From positions 2,418,001 to 2,482,000 of the forward strand of contig BCHX01000001.1 of assembly GCA_001599755.1 (NCBI GenBank): 64,000 bases of DNA, written 5' to 3'. The DNA is from Gliomastix tumulicola (Eukaryota; Ascomycota; Sordariomycetes; Hypocreales; Bionectriaceae). Positions 1 through 12,328 of the stretch are shown here, piece by piece. The notes below the pieces were generated by a model. That model did not search any database. It was not told the origin of the DNA and saw only the letters and a program-made list of their open reading frames with translations. Within the stretch, counting starts at the first letter, position 1. Each line of letters opens with the position of its first letter. A program made the position numbers and the translations under genes.

Positions 1-2
1 GC

Positions 3-3000
3 CTAAGGGTTCGGCGTGACCTCCCTGCTGGTGCGCCCCTCTCGCTTGCTCAGGAAGCTACGGCGCACACCACTTCGGGGACTGTTAGCTGACAGGTTCG
101 ATGACTCTGCCGGCTGGAAAGAGCTCTTGACGGTGACCGTGCCGCTGCCAACGGAGAGATCCTTGGACCCGCTGGCGCCGCTTTCGTCGACGAAATAGAC
201 GTGCTCGCCGAGATCGTCGTCGCTGCCAAACAGGTGCTCTCCCTTGACCTCGATCTTGAACTGGGCATCGGGGGTGCACTGAGTTGTGAAAGTCTCATCA
301 AAAGTCCACTGCCCAGATGACGACTTGAAGTGCTTGGTCTTTCCGACCGACTTGTCCTTTGGCACAATTTGGGTGATCGAGACATAGAGATCCGACGAAG
401 GCGGGTAGCCGGTGGCGCTGACCACGGTGAAAGAAGCAGTGCCACTGCCAGGTCCGGGGACATACGAGCTCCGCGTGGATTGGGCACCGAAGCTCCTAGT
501 CCGGCTATGGCCGTTGGGGCCGTTGCTCGTCGTAGGGCGAACCCGGGGCGACTCGGTCCCCGGCGTCTCCTGTCCCTCTTCGACGGACTCGACGATGGCA
601 GGAATAGAGCCATTAGTACTCTGCTCGTCTTCCTTCTTCCCACCGAAGAGACCCTTGCGGAGAAAGCTTGCACCCCTGCCAACGCCCGAGGCAACAGCGG
701 CGCCGCCCTTGAGAGGTACTCCAGCAACGCCAGTAACGATGCGGCCCGGAGTCGAGGTGAATGTTCTGGTCAGGGTTGATGTACCCTGTCTCATGCGCTG
801 GACGTAGTCAGGTCGGAAGAGGAGCCTGATGCGGACAGACCCAGACTTCCCGTCCAGGATGTACTGAGACTCGGTAGCTTTGAAAGGATCCAGAGCCTCG
901 AGATTGATGCTAGCAGCGCCCAGGAAATCCGGCTTGTCTGCGAAATCGTAGTCGTACACATTGACCATGAAGTTCGCGGCCGTCCGTGACGGTACCTCGA
1001 TCTCGAACGACTCATTCCAAGTCGGGGTGAGGGTCTTTTTGATAATCTTCGTCTTGTAGACCTCCGTCCCGTTGAGCTCAAATTTGCAGTACGGGTCGCT
1101 CTTGCCGTTCCTGTCAGCTGACGGAAGATCCTGGGCGTCCAGGACATCGACTCGCAGCTTGCCCATGTTGTTGATACTCTCGCTGGGGTCGAGCTGCATC
1201 TTGACAGGAATGTACTTGAGGCTGACCTTGACCCAGCCTGACTTGCCCTCGTCTGACTTGAACTTGAGAATGGTGGGGTTGTTCTATCCAAAAAGTTAGT
1301 TGTCATCCATCATCGGTACGGAGCGTTGGAACTTACAAGGCACTGCTTGAGGGTATCCATAGTGTTCCCAGACAGGTACGCCAGAACGTCGTCTTCGTCA
1401 TCCTCTCCCTTCTTTCGCGCCTTGATGCTTAAACGAGAAAAGTCCAACTCGCGAATGAAGCAGTCACCAATCTCGTCAAACTTGTGAGATCGCTGCCGAG
1501 CAGTCGCGGAAGTGTATGTAGGAAAGAGGTAGTCGTCGACGAAGATCGAAAGCTGGGTGTCGCTCCCGGGCATCTCCGCCTCCATGAGCTTGAAGATGAG
1601 CAAACCGCTCTCATATCTGAGAAGTTCCTCTGGCGTCAGACGGAGCTTCGGAGGTGCCGGGGCCTCGAGGGACGGCCGGCCCAACGTAGACGGTGTGGGG
1701 GGTGCAATAAGATCCCCGTTCCGGGGTTTGTCCATGCTCGCTTTGAACTTGCCTGCTTCGGCGGATCGCTCGCTAGGGCCCTTGGCCTTGCCATTCTCGC
1801 TCCCTTCCTTCTCTTCCGTAGTTGCCGCCGCCGCCGCCGCCGCCGCCGCTGCAGCCGCCTCCTCCTCCTCCTCCTCAGGGTCGGCGACATTGAGGCAGGG
1901 GAAGAAGGAGCAGGTATAACTCAGAGTTCCCTTGGCAATTCCCTTGCCGTGGAGACGGAGACCCTCCTCACGAACCTGCTTGCTGTCATTGACGAGGTAC
2001 TCGCCATTCTCCTCTCTGATGTAGTCACCAGCAAAGATCTCGACCAGACCCAGGCTTCGGTCCCTACCCATCTTCTCCGTGTCCATGACCTCCAAGGTGA
2101 GCTTGTCTCTGGGAGAGTGCATGGGGATGTACAGAACCTCGTCCCAGGCAGGGTTGAGGTCGTTGCGGAACGTGACAGTCCGGGCCTTTTCGATACCAGA
2201 GAGCAAAACGCGAGTGTAAGGGTCAGACTTGCCGAAGGCCTCAAAGTTGCGGAGGTCGGACGCCTTCTTGAAGTGCAGTCGCATGACACCAATGGGAGTG
2301 ACATAACCACCGGTGCCGACGACACCAGAGATAGCAACCGGCCTCCACTGCGCGGTCAGCTTGACCCTGCCGGAGGCTGCACCAGCCAAGTGATACCACT
2401 CCTTGCCTTGCTCCATGCATTCCAACATATCGTCGAGCTTGATCTGGTACTTTCCAAGAGTCTGATCTCCGGCGATGTCACGGTCATCTTTCACTGTAAG
2501 ACCAAGCTTGGCCTTCTTGCGATCCGTGATGAGGAGCTCCTTGGATCCGTTGTCCCAGATAGGCTGGTTGGTCCGCTTGAGCTTCTTGGTCTGGTGGATC
2601 TCCTTTCCGTTCAAGAACATGACTGCGTAAGGGTTGAGCTGGCCAACAATACTCTTTGAGCCATCAAGATCCTTGGCCTGGTGGACGGTATATCGGAGAA
2701 TACCCTGGTTGGAGTCGGGAGGCGGCAGATCCACGCCGTCCTCCGTCTTGGTGGTCTCAAGCACGGGAAAGAAGCGAATGTCGCAGGAGAGACTGCCACG
2801 GGCCTTGCCGTCAGAAATAACCTCCAGTCGCTGATTCTCTTGGACATTGAGCTCCTCGATCTCCTCGAGAGCAAAGGACGCCACACCAAGCTTCTTCGAC
2901 TTGCGGAAATCGTTCTTGTCGAAGATCTGGATATCAAGCGAGTCGTTGAAAGACGAGATGATAATGTAGTGAGTCTCGTTCCAGCGGGGGTTGGCGTTGT

Positions 3001-4617
3001 TATCAATGGTCTTGGTCCTCGCAAGCTCCTGGCGCTGGTTCAAGGTGATGGAGGCGTACGGGTCGATGGTGCCGGCGAAGTTGTCCGTGTTCTTCAAGCC
3101 GTGGGCGCCGTGCAGGGTAACGGCAAGGACACCAACGGCCTGGTCAACCGCTGAGCCTGCAAGCATCTTGGCGACCTCGATAGGGAAGACCTTGGGAGCA
3201 TACATCATGGGTGCGAGGTTGCCGTGGATCTGCTCCAAGATGAAAGTCTCGAGACCGGGAATGAAGTTGATATCGAAACCAAGCGTCTCACCACCAAGAG
3301 GCTTGCACACGTAGTCAATCGTGGGCCGCTCGAGGAAGCACATCTCGACCTTCTCAATATGCGGGAACGGGATCTGAAGCTTGATCTTGAGGCGCATAAG
3401 GCCGGAGAAAGCCATGTCCTCAACGATAACATCGAGACCCTTGCTGATCATGGCCTTTCCGACACGAATCTCCAGCACAACCTTGGGGTTGATCTTGTTG
3501 GTGAGCTGGCGCGCAGTCATATCAGCAGTGTCGTTGGGCGTGAAGCTGAACTTCCAGTCCATCAGGATGATATCATCCTCGGTCTTGGGGTACGTCTTGA
3601 CGTGCTCCATGCGGGGCGGCTTGGTACCGAGTGTGAAGGTCTTGAGCTTCAAGCTATCGAGGAAGGCCGGGGTCGCAGAGCTGAGGACCTGGTCGACCGA
3701 GTTGATGACAGTCTGCGCAAGGACGGGCTGGTAGATCGGCCAGAACTTGACGAGGAATGAGTTGATCCACTCCAGAGACTCGTTGTCGTTCTCAAGCTTC
3801 TTCAGAGCCATCTCACGTCGGATGTCGTCGCGGAAGTTACGGCGCACCCGTCGCAGGGAGGTCCGGTAGTAGGTCGCGCAGACAGCCATGATGATCGTGA
3901 TCCATCCCAGGCCACCACCAAGGACGGCAACGAACCAGGACGACAGGCAGGCGAAGACGATAACGGCGGCGTTGTGATACCAATCTGGTAGGGCGCATAA
4001 GCCAGCAGAACGCGAGGGAGGGCAGCTTAGATCGCATGCATCAATTCACTTACCACCATAGAGCGTGTCGGGGAGCTTACCCTCGACCCACGTCGCATGG
4101 TCGAGGAGAGACTCTTGTTCCATTATCTTCTCGCCGATGGCGCCGAACTTGGGAGCCCAGCCCGTTCGAGAGAAGGGCGGCTCGGCGGCCTCCGGATCAT
4201 CGCCAACGACCCTGTTCCCGTCCGCATCTTTGGCTACGCCCAGCGCCGTAGCCCCGGCCACGTCTGGTAGTTCTTCGTCTGGGCCGGTGCCGTCGTCGAC
4301 GTCGGTTGCGATCGCTGCAGCTCTCGATTTCTTCTGGAGCTCGGGGGGAATGGCCTGGAGGCATTGCGTCAGTCTGGGAGCGTCCACGAGGGAGGACGAA
4401 TCGTATGATCCGGATCTTGTGTGTCTCGTACCGCTTGAGCCTGTCGTCGCTTCTCCTCCGGGCTGGCATCGGGGTCGAAGTGGAAGGCAGCGACGCCGGC
4501 ATTCTTGGACTGCTCTACAATGGCCCTCTCAGCGGCGTCGGCGGCGGCCTGGTTGTCGGACAGCTGGGCTGCTTCGATGGCGCCCTGGGCCTTGAGCTCA
4601 GCAGCTTGGGACGCCAT
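3..4617 (-). CDS. Tricalbin-like ER-plasma membrane tether (SMP and multiple C2 domains)
   Basis: Four exons on the minus strand (4617-4432, 4354-4054, 3984-1337, 1283-3) join in frame to about 1471 residues; the stop is at 3-5. A membrane hairpin follows the second intron (about residues 165-200, from DWYHNAAVIVFACLSSW). An SMP lipid-transfer domain spans about 230-440. C2 domains begin near 446 (GVLAVTLHGAHGL), 586, 729 and 1086 (GKLRVDVLDAQDLPSADRNG), and a weaker C2-like fold lies near the C-terminus. Known family role: yeast Tcb1-3 tether cortical ER to the plasma membrane and move lipids in a calcium-dependent way. Loop residues of the NGKSDPY and AFGKSDPY type suggest that at least two C2 domains bind calcium. 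The start was chosen at MASQAAELKAQG because upstream in-frame residues look non-coding. An acidic run followed by 13 alanines (about 870) is the odd point. The family call is firm; the exact Tcb orthologue is not assigned. Confidence 0.93.
1822..1877. repeat. Trinucleotide tract coding Glu6-Ala13 in the tricalbin gene
   Basis: A nearly pure GCC repeat passes into a CTC repeat on the plus strand. On the minus strand it reads as six Glu codons followed by 13 Ala codons in a low-complexity linker between C2 domains. Such tracts change length easily by slippage; the frame is kept in this copy. Confidence 0.9.
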
Positions 4618-6813
4618 GTCGCCTGGTCCAGCGCTGAGCGTCGGCGATTGTTGCGACGGCGGAGGGTTTCGTCCAGGGTGCAATTCTCAATTGACTCGGT
4701 TGGATATATAGACTTTGGGAGCTGACGTATGCAGACCTGATCTGGCCACAACAGGCTCCAGCAGCGCGTCTACCAAAGTGCCAAGGTGTGGAGGCCTGCC
4801 GAGTCAATTGACCTTGGAAAGGGAGGGATTCGAAGGCAGAGAATATATTAACCCGTTGAAAGGATGCAGCTTCCTGACTGATCTTGTTGAACGGAGGTGG
4901 AAGAGAAAGGAGAGAAAGGTAATGGAATGAGGGAGGGAGAGTAGTGAGGAGGTGAGGAGAGTCGAGCTACGGTAGGTCAGGTAGCAAGCGAGCTGAAGGA
5001 GGAGACGATAATGGAGGAGTGTGGGCTCTAATTAACGATCAGGAAAGTACAGCCAAGCTAGCGGTTAGTAACACATAAACGAGAGACAGGAAACAGTTCG
5101 AGCCTGCAGAGGGTGCATACATAGCCTGTGAAGGCCGAGGCCGAGACAGGACCAAGACCAGGACTGCTTCACTAGCTTGATGCAAGCTAGACGTTGGCGT
5201 GGCGGCGGGTTATCTGAGGGAGGGAGGGAAGGATGGCTGGCGGTGCAGGTTGCAGATTGCAACCGCCAATCGATTAGATTGGGTGGAGAGGTGTCTTTGA
5301 GCTGACTGTGGTACAATTGCCTGCTTCCCATTGCCCCTTTGCAGATGCCGTGCGTGACGGACTGTCAGTGTGGTACTAGACCGTGTCTCCCCAGCTTGCA
5401 CATCGGGGCTGAGCGGTGATGCATCTGCTGCAGGGCGCTGAAGCCTCTGCAATCGAATAGCGACAATTGCTGTCCAACTGAACTGACCGATGACGAAGCT
5501 GCAGAAAGAACCCTTGCGCGGCTGAACATCGACGTAATTCTCCAATTACGATGGAGACAGCCCCCCGGGGTGGAATCGACTTTGCAGGGCCAGGTATCCG
5601 CTACTCTGACTCTCTGTAGCACGCCGCACTAGAATGGTGTATCGTCTACCTCTGCTAGCGCAGGTGCTGTCGGTTCTTCGGCGGGGACAATCGTGCCATC
5701 CGTCGGCCGAAAGCTCTCTACGCGATCAACCTCTGCGTCTTTCCAGCTGCTGCTGATCGATCCGTGCATCTGTCCTCCATCTCATGCCCGCCGCAGGAAG
5801 GACTTGCTCAATTGAAGCATCGCGTAGTCCGGCCAGTGCCATCGCGACACGCCGGGCATCAGGATAACTAACACCCGTATCGTCTAGTTATTGCCCCCCC
5901 AAACGTACCATGATGCAATCGATGCAATCCAGCAGCTCTACAAGGGTCGTACCTTGGTTTCAGCACCATTCAAACACCACCACACCGGTCCTATTTCCGT
6001 GGAAAAGACATGCGACAACCTGCTCAAAACCTGGTTTTCCTTGCGAAGTTCCCGACGTATGGAGGCCTCTGCACCTGCATCACCACCACCTGTCTGCATG
6101 ACATCCAAGCATGGCTTGGTTTCTGCACAACCAACAGGACAACGCCACACACACTAGCGTGCTACCCAGAAAAGTCACATGAAAATACTGTTTGCAATTC
6201 TTTACAACCCAGCGATGATGCTGTCAGTGCCCAAAACTGAGGGTGTTGCGCTTATCTGCGAGCCAACCCACCGGTAATGAAACCACCACGATCCTTCCAG
6301 TGCCAAAGATCGCCCCAGAGAATATCCATTCTTGGCCCGACTTCATTCTGTCCGTCCTTCTCAATCCTTGTGGAACCTTAATAATAGTCTTAGGTCAAGT
6401 TGGACCAAAAACATGAACCGCTTGCTCGGCACAGGGAAACGAGCTCAACGTGTCACTTGGAGAGAAACTGCCTTCTTCTGAGAGTTGTCGTGGCGTACCT
6501 CGTCAAGTTTGGCAATGGTCTTTTAAGGACATGTGTCACATATACGCTCATCTCGAAACTTGTGTAGAGTAGAGAAATGTGTCACTTAACCCTCTAAATG
6601 GTATAACTGAGGCGATGCTCCCACGTCGGGAGGGCTGTACGAGAGGGTCTCACAAGGGGCAAGAAACCGCCCTAGCTTAGAAAACCTCATCCCTATATAC
6701 CCAACCCTTCAAAACTCCGTAAAGAACGCTAACAGCCGTTTGAAATCCCTTCATAAAATCGTACTTGGAATGCGTCAGCGCAGGAATGGCAGCAAACGCG
6801 AAAGACGGCCCTG
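4618..6813. other. Intergenic region, upstream of tricalbin
   Basis: This 2.2-kb stretch holds the presumed tricalbin promoter and leader and the 3' flank of the PIB1-like gene. A TATATA-containing string lies near 4704-4710, about 90 bp before the tricalbin start, but its role is unproven. Open frames here are short and resemble no family I know. Confidence 0.6.
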
Positions 6814-8739
6814 CTAGTACCCAAATCCGTCATGCTGGTGAACCGGACAACGCCCCGGGTGGTTCACGAACCACGCCGAGATGCAACTTCTGTGAAACCG
6901 GCAGAGGCACTCGAGCCTCGCCATCGCCACGCCAACTGTGAACTCCTCGAGGCAGATAGTGCATTCTGCGTCGTCGATGCAATCCTTCTCGGTTGCCGAG
7001 TAGGTGTACATGCCGGTTCGCCGGGGCGCCGCCTGCATGGCCTCGCCGCCGGTGACACCGCTGCCATGCCGTGGACTTCCGTAACTACTGTGAGATTGAA
7101 TGCAAGTCGTGATGTGAGACTCGCGCAGTGCTTCGAAGTTCGGGAGCGAACGGGATGGTAGCTCTCTGTGGCAGATAGGGCACTCGTCCTCCTCGGCGAT
7201 CTGAGGTGGGGGAGGAAGATTTCTCTGCCTCGACGAAGACCCGGGGTCCCGATGCGTCGGGTACCGGTGGGCATAGCGCGACGGGCCACCCCCAGCAAAT
7301 GGGTCAAGTGTCGAATAATAGGCTCCAGTGCTTCCTCGGTTCCTAGCAGAAGAGCTCCCAGAAGGGCCATAGCCGTGATGTACTGGGTGCTGAGGGGACA
7401 CGTATGTTAGTTTGATCTACGAAAAAAGAGAGTGAAGAGGCTCAAAGGCGCTTACAATGGTGCTGCTGCGAGATCGCGGGACATAAGGCCTATATGGGTC
7501 GTGGCTTTGACTGAGTGCATAGACCATCCCATATCGACTATTCGGTGATGTGGCTGCTCCATACGCATCACCAATACTACTCCGAGCTCTATGATGCACT
7601 CCATACGGAGCTCCCGCCGGAGCAGGTGACGAGGTGGTCGAGCTTTGCGGGGGCGCAATGTTCGGGTCGGGGACGCACGGGTTGCAGAGACGCACCCGTT
7701 CGCCCCCAGAAATGCCGTTCGAATCAAAGTAGCCTGCTCCTAGGTTGTCTAGGAGGAGTGTCTGGGGTGCTGGAATCTCGGAGCCGGGCGGCCGGACGAT
7801 ATACTGATGCGGTATAATGATTCGGTGCGGAGAACACGAGTTACAGACAACCCTCCCGCATTTCCTGTGCACATAAAGTCAACTTCTCTGAGGGCATTAC
7901 ACCGCCGTACCCTGTTGTTCTTACCTGCAATGATGCTTTCGCACGAATATGCTGAACTGTGTGTAGCAGATAGGGCAGTAAGTTGCCTCTGCATCAGGTT
8001 GCCACCTAGGCAATACAAAGTCTGGAGAGTCTCTGGGCACGCCGTGGTGCGAGCGCCGGGGTGAGAGCGGAGAGACGGCCTGTTCCAGTCTTTCTTGTGG
8101 CGTTGGCATCGAAGCGGCCGCTCTGCCTGCCTGTCTGGACAGCGGACTGATGGGGGACTCTGGAGCTTCCACAAGCGGGCTTGGGGATGCTGAATCGCCG
8201 AGCTCATGGAACGTGACGAGGCTGGGCTCACTACTGAGGGGAGCCGGTGTAGGCTGACCTTGCAACGAGCCAGCCCGCAGCACACTCGGTTCCTCAGCCC
8301 TGGCCCCTCTAGTTTCCGTCTCGCGAGTGGCTGATGGCCCTGCTTCCAGCACCGTAGGCGCTACGTCAGAGTCTATCCTCAAGTTTCGGATCCCATCGGT
8401 TGGCACATCGTTCTCAGCCTCGCTGCTGTATAGCTCGTCGTCGTTGGTATTATGGTCGGCGGGTCGTACCGGCTCGTTGGATGGCAACTCGTGACTCTCG
8501 TCTATGGATAGTCGTCGCTCGACCATATGAGTAGGGCAGTCAAAGTATCGAGCGCATTCCTGGTTGTGAAACTGGGGGGTCCTCCAGGCGCAAGCCTCCT
8601 GCTCCCACGAACCATCGGAGCTCCCTTCGGTGGCTGTCGAGAGCCGCCGAAGCTCAGCAATGGTTTGACTCCCCTCGCCGTGGTCCAAGGTGCCAGGAGG
8701 CAAGGGGGCACTGCTCGACGCGCCTGAGGAGCTAGCCAT
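6814..8739 (-). CDS. PIB1: FYVE and RING domain E3 ubiquitin ligase, PIB1-like
   Basis: Three exons (8739-7925, 7864-7456, 7389-6814) give 599 residues. The N-terminal 240 residues are Ser/Pro-rich and probably disordered. A FYVE finger starts near residue 245 with WQPD, then CPIC and RKHHCRKCGRVVC, so both the WxxD and the basic RKHHCR phosphoinositide signatures are present. A C-terminal RING (about 549-599) has CTICLEEF, ECLCRFHRSC and ends CPVH, where the last zinc ligand is His, as I recall for the PIB1 family. Between them sits a C2HC-like motif (CPIC with HITTC). Yeast Pib1 binds PI3P on endosomes and vacuoles and ubiquitinates membrane cargo; that role is inferred here. Intron 1 splits the FYVE motif exactly within the CRKC codons, which supports the splice choice. 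Confidence 0.9.
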
Positions 8740-9644
8740 CGTGACGCATCAGGGCCGCAGGGAGCAGCTGGGTGTTTCGAATTCGACAGATACAGGAGGG
8801 CAGATAGGTCGGGCCGTGGAAGATGAGCACTTCCCCCTGGGAGAGGCGGGGAGAGACAGGATAGAGACGAATATTCAACGGGGCGAGAAAGTATCGGATG
8901 TGGTCGAGGGGGTCGGCGTCTGAACCTTGAGTTCGCCACGGGGACGCCACATTTGTCAGTTCTGGAACCTAGTTTCATGACTCGGCAGACGGTTGAGCGG
9001 TGACTCGAGCATGACCTGCTTACCTGGGGCGTGAGAACAATAAAGCGACAAAACGATATAAAGCAAAGGGTATCTGTAGTTGGAGCCAAAGCGCGCTTGC
9101 AAAGGGAGTTGATGAAAGAAGAAATGCAAGAAGTGTCGATGGATATATCCTGAGGGGAATGGATGGATATGGCGAGCTCACGCGATCAAGGTGCGGCGGA
9201 TTTTGGGGACTCACTGCGTCCTTATCCCTTATCAGCCCCAGTATTTCTATCAATGGCCCCTGGACGCATATCAGAGTCGCCGAAAGGAACGCCTCAGTGC
9301 ATAGTTTATGCCTAGGTCGATCACGGGATTGTCTATTTACAGTTACTCAGCTTGCTGTAGAGTTCCAATATCTCTGTGATGGAGCTACCAGGCTCGTGTC
9401 GTAGCAACTGTCAAAGCTGTGCAACTCACCAACCAGAGTATCTATCAGTGCGTAATGTGCAAGACCCCGAGATCCACCGTTACCGGCCCCTCACTGAGGG
9501 GTCAGCTACTGCGTCTAGGCGATTCGGCGACAGAGCGACATTGATGTGGACGTGATAAGGGTCAGGGCCAGTTCTGCACATTTCTATTCACTACCTTCCT
9601 AGACAAGCTGCAGGCACACATTGAGCCAGTTACACACACCAGTC
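8740..9644. other. Divergent intergenic region
   Basis: This region separates the divergent PIB1-like gene and the short-chain dehydrogenase and should hold both promoters. No convincing regulatory motif or additional gene was seen. Confidence 0.6.
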
Positions 9645-10515
9645 ATGGCTGCTCCTCTTGTCGCCCTCGTTACAGCTGGTTCCGCCGGCACTGGCGAGGC
9701 AACAGCTCGCCGCTTCGCCAGCGAGGGCATGCGAGTCGTCGTCAACTACGCCAACAACGCCGAGCGCGCTGAGGCCGTTGTCAAGGACCTCGAGTCCTTG
9801 TCGCCCCTCCAATCCGACGGACAGACCAATTTTGTCGCCATCCGCGCTGATCTTGGTGATCGGTCCCAGATCATCAAGCTCGTAGACGAGACCGTCTCGA
9901 TCATGGGAAAGCTCGATGTCGTCTTTTCGAATGGCGGCTGGACTCACTTGAGGAACTTTAGTGATCTGAACGACAACGTACTTGAGGAAGACTGGGACAA
10001 GTGCTTCAACATGAACGTCAAGTCCCATCTGTTCTTGATGCATGCTGCCAAGGAGCATCTTGATAAGACCCAGGGGGCCTTTATCACGACAGCATCCCTG
10101 GCCGGCGTAAAGGCTAGCGGCAGCTCTCTGGTGAGTTCAACCTGGGGACTCTCCGACTCGGTGTCGTTGCTAACACCCTGGCAGGCCTATAGCGTCACAA
10201 AGGCAGCGCAAATTCACCTTGTGAAGGGCCTCGCCATCTCTGCGGGTCCCAACATCAGGGTCAATACGGTCTCTCCAGGCTTGATGTTGACTGTATGACA
10301 CCTATCCTGAATACTGAGACAACCCCGGACTAACCAACCGTGTGCAGGAATGGGGTCAGCGATTCTCGGAAGATCTGCAAAACCAAATCAAGGAGAGAAC
10401 TGCACTGAAGAAGCACATCACCGTCGATGATGTTGCCGAGCAGGTCCTGTGTTTTGTCAGAGCAAAGGGTATGACTGGCACCAACGTTGTCATCGATGCA
10501 GGGTTGTCTGTTTGA
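9645..10515 (+). CDS. Short-chain dehydrogenase/reductase
   Basis: Three exons (9645-10130, 10185-10292, 10348-10515) encode 253 residues, the usual length for a classical SDR. The Rossmann glycine motif is TAGSAGTG near residue 9 (classical TGxxxGxG with Ala at the second position). The catalytic Tyr164 and Lys168 lie in AYSVTKAAQ, with the serine region in TTASLAGVKASGSS just before. The C-terminus GMTGTNVVIDAGLSV is typical of the family. It should oxidise or reduce a small alcohol or ketone with NAD(P)H; the substrate cannot be told. Intron 1 is 54 bp and stop-free, so unspliced RNA would still read through in frame. The start MAAPLVALVTAG is the first ATG. There is no cluster of biosynthetic genes around it. 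Confidence 0.9.
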
Positions 10516-12328
10516 AGGGTCGAGGCCTTGAGGACTTTGGCAAAACGTCCAGGGTAGCCGAACCCCCCAGGCTCGCTTCGGCGGGCTTGGGCGGACTTCA
10601 TTGGTCAAAAGCAGCTCAAACGTATCCGGTTTTCGTCCGGACTTCAGATGTTGAGCCGCGCTGTAGGGCTGAGGGTAAGATCAGTAGCAATTGAGGCGCG
10701 GAACTATTAGTCTAAGCACTTTGAACACGCCGTACCGGCATACTTGCTATCCGATCGCCATTGTTCCCGTCCTCTTGTTTAGACAGTCGTGATGACCTTG
10801 AGACCTTGTATTCTGGGCTTGCCGCCATCCTAAAATCTCGAAATGGCGTCGCGATTCTCCCCTGGGTCAACCCAAGACTTTAAAGGGACGCGTGGCAGGC
10901 TAAGTGATGCCGAAGGACTCCGTTCGGAGGCTCCGTGAAGACTCATTGGGCTGGCCATTCTATCCCCGTCTATCCGTTCTTCTTGGCATGCTACTACCCA
11001 TTACTAAACTCTCGTCCGGAGTATACGCGCGTTTGCGCAAACATCATAATCATCCCACCAGGAGCAGATTCACCTGCACAGGGGAGGGGAGGCAGCTTGC
11101 GCTGGGGGCAGCGCCAAGCAGCCACGCAACATCTCGCTCTGCAAAGGGCCCATGTTGCTCCCCACTGCGATTTATTAACATTGACTCGTTGTAATAATAT
11201 GCAGGCGATCAAGTTGAAAGTGCCGCTGTGCCGTGGTTCGGGCCCAGGTATCTTTGCGCCGCAATACTGGGCGCGGAATGACTCTGACATGTAGGGGGGG
11301 CTTCTGAACATGATGCGAAGGCATCAAGCGGGAGAGGGTTTCTCAGAAGGTGTTAAATGCGACGGATAGATATATCCCGTCCCCAAGGGAGCCATTAGGT
11401 ACTACTAGATCACGTCCAAGGTGCAGTCATAAATGTAGAAATTTGCCAGTAGAAGAGGCTGAGGTAGGAACCGTGCTCGATGCTTCTTTCCCGATAATCA
11501 TGCTGCAGGACATGGAAGGTGCGGCATGCCTAGACCTCGCCATACCGAGGACAGCCATTACGTACCACTGCTGGCCCCAGTAGCACCCTCATGAAAGGGG
11601 AGGAAGGCGCGAGTACCTCCATGGGGTACCTGCCGTCGGTAACGATGGAAAAATGCAAGAGCGATTGTCAGTGAAAGAAAGGAACAGCTACTCGTATCTA
11701 CAGCACAAAATGAAATAAGCTATTACCAGGATGTCCAGCAAGTTTCAGGAACAGCCGCTGGAGCGGCGGCCTGGGCGGCGGTGGTGCTCCTCTAAGCTGG
11801 GGTACTAGGACGTATTGCAGAAAAAAAGAGCTTACGACGACAACCCACCTCGGACGCCTTCAATATGCACCTACTGGCCCCCTTGAGGTCGGGGCTCCCT
11901 ACTTTTAGTACTACATCCAGACAAAATCCGCGTCTTCGTTTACGTCTTGCCTCAAACAACCTGGAACCTTATCGCGTAACTTTATTTTCCTAATCCTCCT
12001 GTTGATCACCGGCGAATCTGCCTCGCGGGCATCCGATCTGCCATTGGAATCTCGCCGCCGCCCATGTCCGGCCTGCATGCGGTGCCTTTGCTGGGCCCAC
12101 TGCCCCGTGGATAGTACGAGTCGTCCGGCCGTTTACCAGGCGACTGCTGGTCTTGCACCAGGCATCTCCCGTTGGGGAGAAGAGATAAGTTTTGGAGTTG
12201 GAGAGGGAGAGGGAGAGGTGGAAGTGCGAGCGCGAGCGCTGGCGTGAGTGCCGATCAGCTGGTAGAGGGGGGCGTAGGCGGCCGCGCGTACTCCACGTCT
12301 TCTTGCCTTGCGAGAAGACGACCCAACA
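10516..12328. other. Intergenic region between SDR and transcription factor
   Basis: About 1.8 kb without a recognisable gene. A purine-rich run of GGGAGA repeats lies near 12195-12220, about 110 bp before the transcription factor start, and may be leader sequence. Confidence 0.55.

Noticed and set aside
1484..2659. 391-codon plus-strand frame
   Set aside because: Antisense of the tricalbin gene; no domain and biased composition.
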